Below are positions 36,001-43,805 of a stretch of 64,000 bases of DNA, one piece after another. The position numbers were made by a program, and so were the translations under genes. The notes below the pieces were generated by a model. That model was not told where the DNA came from and searched no databases. It was given only the letters and a program-made list of their open reading frames with translations. The stretch is from contig CM057346.1 of assembly GCA_030015575.1 (NCBI GenBank), positions 565,570,315 to 565,634,314 on the forward strand, written 5' to 3'. The stretch comes from Agapanthus africanus. Its lineage: Eukaryota; Streptophyta; Magnoliopsida; Asparagales; Amaryllidaceae. How positions within the stretch are numbered: position 1 is the stretch's first letter; each line of letters begins with the position of its first letter.

Positions 36001-37185
36001 GAAAAACACTGCCTGGCGTTGATCTTCGCAATAACAAAGCTTAAACATTACGCATTAGCGCATGAAGTCCATCTCATTTCAAAGGTGGACCCTTTCAAAT
36101 ATTTAATATCAAAGGCCATCTTGACGGGACGACTCGCCAAATGGGCTCTGCTCTTAATGGAGTTCTCGATAACATATCGACCCCTCAAGGCAGTGAAGGG
36201 TCAGGCCATAGCCGACTTCCTTGCTGAGCACCCGATACCTGCCGATTCTCCCCTGAATTGCGATTTGCCGGACAAACATGCGTTTGACGCAATCGACGGT
36301 GGTGATACCCGTTGGGAGCTTTATTTCGATGGGGCGTCTTCCATGAAAAAGCACAAACAAAATACGTCAATGATCAAATCGGGAGTAGGCCTTATCTTCG
36401 TAACCCCACAAGGAGGAATAATGCGCTTCGCCTTCTCCTTGACAGAGCCGAGAACGAATAATGAAGCTGAATACGAAGCTTTGATAGCAGGCTTGGAGAT
36501 TGCCATTGACATGGGAATTGAAAACCTCCTCATATATGGGGACTCCCAGCTAGTCGTCAGTCAAGTGAACGGCGATTACCAAACATGCAAACCGGAATTG
36601 ATAAAATACGGTGAAAAGGTGCAACAACTGCTAACCCAAATTCCCTCCTATACTTTGGAAAGCATACCGCGTGCGGAAAACAGCAAAGCGGACGCACTGG
36701 CCAAACTTGCTAAAGAATTAGCTGACGAGAACCTCGATGACGTTAGAATCGTGATACAAAGCCGTCGAGTGCTCGCCCCGGCAGAAATACCTCCAGAATC
36801 ATATAAAGAAAAGGGAGTGACTGAGCAGACGACCTTACAAATAAAAGACCATGAGAAGACCGAAGACTGGAGAGAAGTCTTCATAGATTACTTCAAGTTC
36901 CACCGAATGCCTGAAGAAGCGTCCATAAGACATCAGCTCGTGAAACGAGCTCTGTCTTTCGCCTTCGTCAACAATACTCTATACAAGAGGTCATTCGATT
37001 CTCTGTGGCTGAGATGCCTAGGACCTGACGAAGCGAGAAGGGTCGTCCAAGAAGTTCACGACGGACTTTGCGGTTCCCACCAAGCAGGCCCTAAGATGAA
37101 GTTGAAGATAAAACGGATGGGCTACTACTGGCCCACGATGATACAGGATTGCCTGGATTATGCGAAGCAATGTCACTCATGCTAA
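33019..37185 (+). CDS. E3 Pol: protease end, gag-like duplication, RT, two RNase H domains, integrase zinc finger
   Basis: About 1388 codons open in one frame; residues below count from 33034. The protease end with GRPWLH is at about 30. A long variable linker holds a second copy of the Gag cassette: MGRAYSFPRNKTRK at 425 and a CX2HX4HX4C knuckle at C469. Reverse transcriptase runs from about 640 to 850 with YIDD at 801-804 (bases 35434-35445). The first RNase H is at about 935-1060. A second RNase H starts with YFDGAS near 1097 and has the NNEAEYEAL and GDSQLV segments, the Tat-lineage hallmark. The His/Cys zinc finger of integrase closes the stretch, and TAA 37183-37185 cuts it just after the last Cys. 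There is no true start: translation would depend on the upstream frame. Confidence 0.92.
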   Translation, partial: KTLGSVILTLRFGLLVTDIKIHVIDAKTCYNALLGRPWLHEYNIIPSTQHQCMKYSRDGLEYTVAGELNPFSVNEIRKYEDAKYFLPSFEDTERCHGPENKTNATIPVFGSDTEEEEDIIYSGPSQSTRPGPSVPSLIFGSDSEDEVHAVFPARPSIRVSADEEQSLEITMVPLEHYKELDALDTNSVEELQTFYIPPGRKGEKAILFYRSEENKVKNEIWHGADPTLDRLQPIRLPRYYTEGLKKLLKRQGIPFEQTVRKAKFYDRVWNVPGTQRKLPNGRLETIRLGYIRSRKRELLRGCYVVHNSDEEADAREENANPEPAKVPDTKPPSPSFEDQMSKLLRDVSRKARDDHNRETAIYEKAKTQRLLQQAVKNEDAAPCQPDTKRARRGGRNESKGRRGAQQQQSRAKKPRKRESNVIDLALMKKMGRAYSFPRNKTRKILDLALKHQMLTLPESKHPEQAGEVSNPNYCSYHRVVGHPLEDCFTFKNWVEDQYQLGKFALSDNWRVAPPQKHEPENTRIEPTPHWDWQKIRTSHVITILKEESEDMNSLPRCFENSSDEVISEFPPAPKELEDGIHTTADNLKKIELGTVNDPRPTFVSELLSEERVTALKDVLVQHKDCFAWNYSKMPGLDPEVAVHRLAISPNVKPVKQAPRRMRLELEMSINTEVKKLIDSGFIQEVQYPEWIANIVPVMKKNGTVRICVDFRDLNKACPKDDFPVPVTELMIDNTSTHEVFSFMDGSSGYNQIKMHPEDQKHTAFRTPLGIFCYKVMPFGLKNAGATYQRAMTKIFDDLIYEIVECYIDDLMVKSKSYEEHLEHLKTVFQRLRRYNLKMNPLKCAFGVSSGKFLGFIVRHRGIEIDPSKIKAIMEMPPPRTLKQLRSLQGKLAYIRRFIANLSGKCRPYSHLMKKGTPFVWDHKCQGALDEIKQYLQNPLMLAAPVKGKPLILYTTALEGSLGALWAQENDQGKERALYYLSRVLLGAESNYSPIEKHCLALIFAITKLKHYALAHEVHLISKVDPFKYLISKAILTGRLAKWALLLMEFSITYRPLKAVKGQAIADFLAEHPIPADSPLNCDLPDKHAFDAIDGGDTRWELYFDGASSMKKHKQNTSMIKSGVGLIFVTPQGGIMRFAFSLTEPRTNNEAEYEALIAGLEIAIDMGIENLLIYGDSQLVVSQVNGDYQTCKPELIKYGEKVQQLLTQIPSYTLESIPRAENSKADALAKLAKELADENLDDVRIVIQSRRVLAPAEIPPESYKEKGVTEQTTLQIKDHEKTEDWREVFIDYFKFHRMPEEASIRHQLVKRALSFAFVNNTLYKRSFDSLWLRCLGPDEARRVVQEVHDGLCGSHQAGPKMKLKIKRMGYYWPTMIQDCLDYAKQCHSC

Positions 37186-37755
37186 ATTCATGGGGACTTC
37201 ATCCATCAGCATCCCAATCCCCTTCATCCAACAGTGGCTAGTTGGCCATTCGAAATGTGGGGAACTGACATAGTCGGCCCCATCGAACCAGCATCGTCTA
37301 AGGGACATCGTTTCATCCTAGCGACGACTGACTACTTCTCTAAGTGGGCAGAAGCGATACCGTTAAGAGAAGTGAAGACGGAAAATATCCTCCACTTCTT
37401 CAAAACGCACGTCATATATCGGTTTGGAACTCCGCGACGGATCATCTCCGATAACGGGCCAGCCTACAGAAGCCACAAGATTAGTCGCTTTGCGCAACAG
37501 TATAATATAGACTGGAGATATTCCTCAATTTATAATCCGCGAGCTAACGGTCTAGCTGAGGCCTTCAACAAGACCTTGACGAAGATCATGAAGAAAACAG
37601 TGTCACGAAATAAGAGGGATTGGCACGAAAGATTGCAAGAGGCTCTTTGGGCGTATCGAACTACATTTAAAACGGCCACAAACGCAACGCCGTACGCGTT
37701 GGTATTTGGGACGGAAGCAGTACACCCTCTCGAGATAGAATTACCCTCTCTATGA
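37186..37755 (+). CDS. E3 integrase catalytic core
   Basis: In the same frame as RT/RNase H after the TAA at 37183. The catalytic triad is Asp at 37267 (GTDIVG), Asp at 37450 (SDNGPAY) and Glu at 37558 (LAEAFNK), with 35 residues between the last two. WAYRTTFKTAT and the FGTEAVHPLEIELPSL segment follow, typical of plant gypsy integrases. TGA 37753-37755 ends this part and the C-terminal domain continues in frame. The enzyme joins element DNA to the chromosome. Confidence 0.9.
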   Translation: MHGDFIHQHPNPLHPTVASWPFEMWGTDIVGPIEPASSKGHRFILATTDYFSKWAEAIPLREVKTENILHFFKTHVIYRFGTPRRIISDNGPAYRSHKISRFAQQYNIDWRYSSIYNPRANGLAEAFNKTLTKIMKKTVSRNKRDWHERLQEALWAYRTTFKTATNATPYALVFGTEAVHPLEIELPSL

Positions 37756-38118
37756 GTGGCAGTCCACTACGAGCTGACAGACGAAGAAAATGCTCGCCTT
37801 CGGCTTGAGGAGCTTGACGCCCTTGATGAAATCCGGCTCACAGCACAGCAAAATCTGGAAGCTTATAAAGCAAAGATGACGCGCTCATACGAAAGATTGA
37901 CCCGACCGAGAACATTCCGTCAAGGCGAACTCGTGCTAGTGGTCAAAAGGCCTATGATCCCCAATCGCGCCAAGCGGGGAAAATTTGAGCCCAACTATGA
38001 AGGCCCGTACATCATAGATAAAGTCTACCAAGGTGGAGCCTATCTACTTATCGACATGCACGGCGAAAGGCCTTTCAGACCAATAAATGGTCTCTTCCTA
38101 AAGAAATATTACGCTTAA
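37756..38118 (+). CDS. E3 integrase C-terminal domain
   Basis: 120 codons in the same frame after TGA 37753. Contains an acidic helix (LRLEELDAL), a basic segment, and the GKFEPNYEGPYII and GERPFRPINGLFLKKYYA segments that end Tat integrases. No chromodomain is present. The stop TAA at 38116-38118 is the natural end of pol. Confidence 0.88.
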   Translation: MAVHYELTDEENARLRLEELDALDEIRLTAQQNLEAYKAKMTRSYERLTRPRTFRQGELVLVVKRPMIPNRAKRGKFEPNYEGPYIIDKVYQGGAYLLIDMHGERPFRPINGLFLKKYYA

Positions 38119-38350
38119 TGAGCCACAGCCTAGGTCAATGATGGATGACGACGACTATGTCCGCTCGCTATCTTCCTAAGCTCAAGCTTCATAAAGAATA
38201 GCCAACCTTCTCAATATCGGACCGAAATGTCCTAAAACTAATAGCAGACAAAAACGTCTTTAAACTAATACCGCAGCGTCCTTAGGCTGACGAGATGAAT
38301 AAAAAAAAATATAAAAAAAAATGAAAGAAAAAAAAATATAATAAATAAAA

Positions 38351-38597
38351 ACGGTATGTCCATAAGCAAAAAGGGCACGGATGAAAACCCGAAAGGGCTC
38401 CGTGAGTAAAAACAGCAGGGCTACCGGTGAGTGTTCGTGAAAACCCGAAAGGGCGCGACCTCGTATAAAAAAAAAACAAAAAAAACGGTATGTCCATAAG
38501 CAAAATGGGCGCGGATGAAAACCCGAAAGGGCTCCGTGAGTAAAAACAGCAGGGCTACCGGCGAGTGTTTGTGAAAACCTGAAAGGGCGCAACCTCG
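38351..38597 (+). repeat. Direct duplication, 134-bp spacing
   Basis: The block starting CGGTATGTCCATAAGC at 38352 recurs at 38486 with few changes. Each copy contains GAAAACCCGAAAGGGC twice or nearly so. Confidence 0.88.
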
Positions 38598-38606
38598 TTA
38601 AGGACA

Positions 38607-39130
38607 CTTATAGGGTCCTCTCGACCTTGTAAGGAGAAACCACCTGCGTGAGATCCTTACGACTCACGAAGGAGCAACACACTTAGGGATCCCCACGATT
38701 CCTAAGGAGAAAATACACTTGCGTGATCCCCACGACTCGTAAGGAGAACTTTCTTATGGGACCCCCACGGCCCGTAAGACTTGAAAGTCTTAAGTTGTAG
38801 AGACCTAAACCTGTACTTAAGCAAACCCCCACAAACTTCCAATATTGCCCTACAAGGAGCTCAATACTGACCCTTGTATACAATCCACGGGCGCGAATAA
38901 ACATTTCCCTAGCCAAATCTCATCCGTAACTGGGAATACGTTCGCATGGTAAACAACCCTTATAAATCCCTTCGATTTATGAGGAGAAAACCCTCCTGTA
39001 GGATCCTTACGACTTACAGAGGAACAAAACACTTAGGAACCCTCACGGTTCCTAAGAAGAAAATACGCCTACGAGGTCCTCACGACTTGTAGGGAGAAGT
39101 ACCTTCATGAGACCCTTACAGCTCACGAAG
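38607..39130 (+). repeat. Hairpin array 1 in the E3 3' region
   Basis: At least ten imperfect repeats, each able to fold as an 8-11 bp stem around a five-base loop of the type C-Y-Y-W-C (CTCTC, CTTAC, CCCAC, CTCAC, CCTTC). Examples: 38607-38633, 38682-38706, 38753-38778, 38959-38983, 38996-39019, 39032-39056, 39068-39093. Stem sequences differ between units while pairing is kept. Confidence 0.75.
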
Positions 39131-39702
39131 TCAAAAGCCTTAGCCGACGGGATCCTAACCCTGGTCGCTAAGCCTCCTTTGTTCGACAACGACAGAGGCA
39201 AATGATGATTCGCTCCTGGCAATATCCCAGTTGCAGCGGTGCTGATGCCGAAATCGATGTCCAATTTCAGGTTTACGGCGAAAGCCAGTAGGCCGCTCAT
39301 GCATACGAAATAGCCGAAATGATAGGGCAACTTGCAATAAAAAGCAGCAAGTAAAATGTATGCATGCAAAATAGCCGAAATGATTGGGCAACTCGCAATA
39401 AAAAACAGCGAGTAAAAATAAAATAAATAGCCGAAATGATTGGGCACCGCGAAAAATAGCCGAAATGATTGGGCAATCGCGACCTTCGCAATATAAAAGC
39501 TAAAATGATAGAGCATAGCGGAAATAAAATAAAATAAAAAGAAGAAATTATAAAACTTTGGCCCTACAGTTACGATCACATCGATCCCTGTATACCATCC
39601 AAGGGCGTAAACAAAGAATGAACCATACTTTCCCGGCGGATTCCGTCAGACGACGAACCCCAAACCTCAACGGTTCATTTCAACCGAAGAAGCCAGTGAC
39701 TT

Positions 39703-41710
39703 CAGCAAAATTCCTTGACTCACGGATACAAACACTCCTTGACGAGAGCCTCCTGATCCGTTTCGACCCGCAGAGCCACCAGTGCCTCCGTGGGGAATCC
39801 TCGACTCGTTTCAAACCCCAAGGAAACAAATAATCCTTGGCGCTTGGGACACAAATAATCCCTAGCAAAATCCCTCGACTCATGGATACAAACACTCCTT
39901 GACGAGAGCCTTTTGATCCGCGTCGACCCGCAGAGCCACCAGTGCCTCCGTAGGAATCCTCGACTCGTTTCAAACCCCAAGGAAACAAATAATCCTTGGC
40001 GCTTGGGACACAAATAATCCCTAGCAAAATCCCTCGACTCACGGATACAAACACTCCTTGACGAGAGCTTTCTGATCCGCGTCGACCAGCAGAGCCACCA
40101 GTGCCTCCGCAGGAATCCTCGACTCGTTTCAAACCCCAAGGAAACAAATAATCCTTGGCGCTTGGGAAACAAATAATCCCTAGCAAAATCCCTCGACTCA
40201 CGGATACAAACACTCCTTGACGAGAGCCTTCTGATCCGCGTCGACCCGCAGAGCCACCAGTGCCTCCGTAGGAATCCTCGACTCGTTTCAAACCCCAAGG
40301 AAACAAATAATCCTTGGCGCTTGGGAAACAAATAATCCCTAGCAAAACTCCTCGACTCACGGATACAAACACTCCTTGACGAGAGCCTTCTGATCCGCGT
40401 CGACCCGCAGAGCCACCAGTGCCTCCGTAGGAATCCTCGACTCGTTTCAAACCCTAAGGAAACAAATAATCCTTGGCGCTTGGGAAACAAATAATCCCTA
40501 GCAAAACTCCTCGACTCACGGATACAAACACTCCTTGACGAGAGCCTTCTGATCCGCGTCGACCCGCAGAGCCACCAGTGCCTCCGTAGGAATCCTCGAC
40601 TCGTTTCAAACCCCAAGGAAACAAATAATCCTTGGCGCTTGGGAAACAAATAATCCCTAGCAAAACTCCTCGACTCACGGATACAAACACTCCTTGACGA
40701 GAGCCTTCTGATCCGCGTCGACCCGTAGAGCCACCAGTGCCTCCGTAGGAATCCTCGACTCGTTTCAAACCCCAAGGAAACAAATAATCCTTGGCGCTTG
40801 GGAAACAAATAATCCCTAGCAAAACTCCTCGACTCACGGATACAAACACTCCTTGACGAGAGCTTTCTGATCCGCGTCGACCCGCAGAGCCACCAGTGCC
40901 TCCGTAGGGATCCTCGACTCGTTTCAAACCCCGAGGAAACAAATAATCCTTGGCGCTTGGGAAACAAATAATCCCTAGCAAAATTCCTCGACTCACGGAT
41001 ACAAACACTCCTTGACGAGAGCCTTCTGATCCGCGTCGACCCGCAGAGCCACCAGTGCCTCCGTAGGATTCCTCGACTCGTTTCAAACCCCAAGGAAACA
41101 AATAATCCTTGGCGCTTGGGAAACAAATAATCCCTAGCAAAATTCCTCGACTCACGGATACAAACACTCCTTGACGAGAGCCTTCTGATCCGCGTCGACC
41201 CGCAGAGCCACCAGTGCCTCCGTAGGAATCCTCGACTCATTTCAAACCCCAAGGAAACAAATAATCCTTGGCGCTTGGGAAACAAATAATCCCTAGCAAA
41301 ATTCCTCGACTCACGGATACAAACACTCCTTGACGAGAGCCTTCTGATCCGCGTCGACCCGCAGAGCCACCAGTGCCTCCGTAGGAATCCTCGACTCGTT
41401 TCAAACCCCAAGGAAACAAATAATCCTTGGCGCTTGGGAAACAAATAATCCCCAGCAAATTCCTCGACTCACGGATACAAACACTCCTTGACGAGAGCCT
41501 TCTGATCCGCGTCGACCCACAGAGCCACCAGTGCCTCCGTAGGAATCCCCGACTCATTTCAAACCCCAAGGAAACAAATAATCCTTGGCGCTTGGGAAAC
41601 AAGTAATCCCTAGCAAACTCCTCGACTCACGGATACAAATACTCTGTGACGAGAGCCTCCCAACCCGCGTCAACTCACAGAGCCATCACAGTCTCCGTGA
41701 GAGAATTCCC
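39703..41710. repeat. 159-bp tandem array, about 12 units
   Basis: The anchor GACTCACGGATACAAACACT occurs at 39717 and then every 158-160 bp up to 41624; nine of the spacings are exactly 159. Units are highly similar, while the first and last are degenerate. 159 is 53 codons, so two minus-strand frames stay open for hundreds of codons (574 and 256). With no domain, no start context and full periodicity, I do not call them genes. Each unit holds CCAAGGA and TCCTTGG arms that can pair. Confidence 0.95.
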
Positions 41711-41871
41711 GTTTCGCTCCACCTTGCAAGATAAAGTCTCGGGCAGCAAAGGATTAAAAAACTTGCTTCCTAAACAATGGGGCCCTGCAAGTCAATCCAA
41801 AATGGTCTCTTGCATACTATCAACGGGTCTCACTCTCCAAAGTCGAGTTTCGACGAAGAGGGAAACAACCG

Positions 41872-42043
41872 CTTACGGGTCCTCTCGACTCGTAAGAGGG
41901 AAAAATTCTCTTATAGGATCCTTACGACTTATAAGAGAAAACCACACTTAGGAATCCTCACGATTCCTAAGGAGAAAATCCACCTATGGGATCCTCTCGA
42001 CCCGCAGGGAGAAAAGCATCTATGGGACCCTCACGGCTCATAG
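41872..42043 (+). repeat. Hairpin array 2 in the E3 3' region
   Basis: Five more units of the same hairpin family as 38607-39130, at 41872-41896, 41908-41937, 41947-41971, 41983-42008 and 42020-42043, with loops CTCTC, CTTAC, CTCAC, CTCTC and CTCAC. Confidence 0.75.
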
Positions 42044-42360
42044 AGTTGAAAATTCTTAGGCAGTAGACCTGAACCTGCTGCCTAAGTCATCGCTATTTCT
42101 TAAGGAAGTCAGAATACTCGTTTTGGATATCCATCGACCATGGTTATTAAGGCAGCCTGCTGACAATTAAAAAAAAATGACAGAAAGAATATCCGGTCTA
42201 CACTTGATCTGACGTGCGAGACGCACTCATTTATGCATGGGCAGAAGACTCAGGACGAGAAATAAGACAAGCCGAAATAGAAAAGGGAAAAGTTTCCATT
42301 CATACTGCTAGAAAATTCCTTTTTTTTACAATCATAAGAAAAAAAACATTATTCAAATTA

Positions 42361-42870
42361 TTACAATGGAATAACCTCAGATCCGGGGCACGGATTGAGG
42401 AAATCGAAAGTAAGGCCATCCAGAGTTCGTCTGGCCTTTCTAATTATTCTTGTGCGCAATCTTTCGCGCTCCTCTGTGTCAATATCATCGGCAAGCCCCC
42501 CTGGCCTTTGATAGGCGGCAATTATCGTCGTCTGCTGGAAGACTTGGTGTAGGATGTCAACGAGGCTGTTCCGCCGTTTCTTTGAGATCAGCCCTGTCAG
42601 GTACACTGAATGCACCTTGTCTTCGGCATCATCCAGTGCGTTAAGCGGTAAGGCCTCATGAAGATCTGGAAGTGCTCTCCATATGGCTCCCAACACGACT
42701 TTCAAAAGGGCCGAACGACGAGGCAACAACCAACCCCCGCTTGCGTTCAGACAACCCATGACTTCCGCACATTCAGCGTCCGTAAACTCCTGGTTTTGTT
42801 GACGACCCTGGGCGCGGATATCGTCGTAGGTAATGAACTCGTGCAGACTGTATAGATGCACCGCCGCCAT
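42361..42870 (-). CDS. Antisense ORF of the Tat element (aORF1)
   Basis: A minus-strand frame of 196 codons from the first Met at 42951. I prefer the Met at 42870 (MAAVHLYS, 169 residues, G at +4), because it aligns with the start of the second antisense ORF at 54204. There is no known domain. It is rich in Leu and Ala and probably helical, with a C-terminal segment rich in Arg and Glu. The stretch from FTDAEC to IIAAY aligns without gaps to aORF2 (27 of 92 identical by eye), including LDDAEDK and LISKK. A TATA-like element on the same strand lies at 43359-43367. Antisense ORFs between pol and the 3' LTR are known in Tat-lineage elements such as Grande; the role is unknown. Confidence 0.7.
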   Translation of the reverse strand: MAAVHLYSLHEFITYDDIRAQGRQQNQEFTDAECAEVMGCLNASGGWLLPRRSALLKVVLGAIWRALPDLHEALPLNALDDAEDKVHSVYLTGLISKKRRNSLVDILHQVFQQTTIIAAYQRPGGLADDIDTEERERLRTRIIRKARRTLDGLTFDFLNPCPGSEVIPL

Positions 42871-43358
42871 TATGCCTGGAGGAAATACCACAGGAAGATT
42901 AGCGATAGAAGAAAAATAATGTATGTAGAGGGCTAAATTCTTAGAGAGCAAAGTTAAGTTCAGGGGTTAAAACCCATAAAAAAAACTTAATGAAACCCCA
43001 ATGAGGATCTCTTTAGATCAAAAGATCTGTGAGAGCAAAGCTCTTTGACCGAGATTAACTTTAATTAATTTGATTTATACCAAAAGTTTCTAACTTTGGA
43101 AATGAGCAAAGCTCTGCTGGAGAAACCCCAATGGGGGTCTCTTTAGATTAAAAGGTCTATGAGAGCAAAGCTCTGTTGGTTAAAATTAATTTAATAAAAG
43201 AATCAATTTTACCTAAAGTTTTTTTTTTCCTTTTCTAAAAAAAAAACTTTGGAAAGAAGAGCAAAGCTCTGGAGTTCTTGAAGGCAAGAGCAAAGCTCTG
43301 AAGTTTTGAAAATAAAAAATCTGAAAGATGACAAGCATCTGTGAGGGACCAAAGGTCC

Positions 43359-43367
43359 TATTTATAG
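43359..43367 (-). promoter_or_regulatory. Antisense TATA box, possible promoter for aORF1
   Basis: Minus strand reads CTATAAATA, a consensus plant TATA box, about 490 bp upstream of the aORF1 start. It lies within E3 just before the 3' LTR. Use as a promoter is inference. Confidence 0.4.
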
Positions 43368-43458
43368 GCCTCAAGTGCCTCTTCGACTTCCAAAAGTTGT
43401 CACGGCGGTTGGAATTCCGCCACCGTTGTGCTCACGTTTGGGGCCACGCGAGCGCAAC

Positions 43459-43472
43459 AGTGGGGGGGCATT
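43459..43472 (+). other. Polypurine tract of E3
   Basis: AGTGGGGGGGCATT directly before the LTR start TGTTTACC at 43473. Confidence 0.8.
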
Positions 43473-43805
43473 TGTTTACCCCAATCAGAGCAAAACTCTG
43501 TTCAAATTCCGAGGCGGGAGATGAAGCGACGCTTCATCTTACCCCAATCAGAGCAAAGCTCTGTTTGGAAGAGTTAAACTTTAATAAATGAAGCAACGCT
43601 TCAGATTCTCTGCGCCGTGCGCAACGCGCCACGTGTCAGGCGCAGATGCATCAGCACTGCGCCCAAGAGAGCGCGCCCAATCAGAGCAAAGCTCTGTTTA
43701 AGGGAAGCAACGCTTCAGTTGCGCTGCGCTCTGCGCTGCGCGACACGTGTCAGCGCAGATGGGCTAGTGCGCTAGCGCAGTTGCGCTGCGCTGTGCGCTG
43801 CGCGA
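43473..43805 (+). repeat. 3' LTR of E3, first part
   Basis: Starts TGTTTACCCCAATCAGAGC, homologous to the 5' LTR start. It contains two AATCAGAGC blocks and the G-box GC-rich repeats, and is then interrupted by copia E2. It resumes at 53475. Confidence 0.85.
43801..43805. repeat. Target site duplication CGCGA, left copy (E2)
   Basis: Repeated at 53470-53474 directly after the right LTR. Confidence 0.92.

Larger units (their letters stand above)
38119..43458 (+). other. E3 long 3' region between pol and the 3' LTR
   Basis: 5.3 kb with no sense-strand gene. In order it holds remnants of the 27-bp LTR motif (38213-38285), a 134-bp direct duplication (38351-38597), a hairpin cluster (38607-39130), an A/T-rich stretch with repeated segments of AGCCGAAATGAT (39300-39470), a 159-bp tandem array, a second hairpin cluster (41872-42043), and an antisense ORF (42361-42870). 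Long variable 3' regions with tandem repeats are known in Tat/Ogre elements. Confidence 0.85.

Noticed and set aside
39720..41444. 574-codon minus-strand frame with 53-residue repeats (and a 256-codon frame beside it) as a repeat protein gene
   Set aside because: It follows the 159-bp tandem array unit for unit. A period divisible by 3 keeps frames open in more than one phase, and there is no domain or start signal.
39703..41710. CRISPR array
   Set aside because: Units are contiguous 159-bp tandem repeats with no unique spacers, in a plant retrotransposon.
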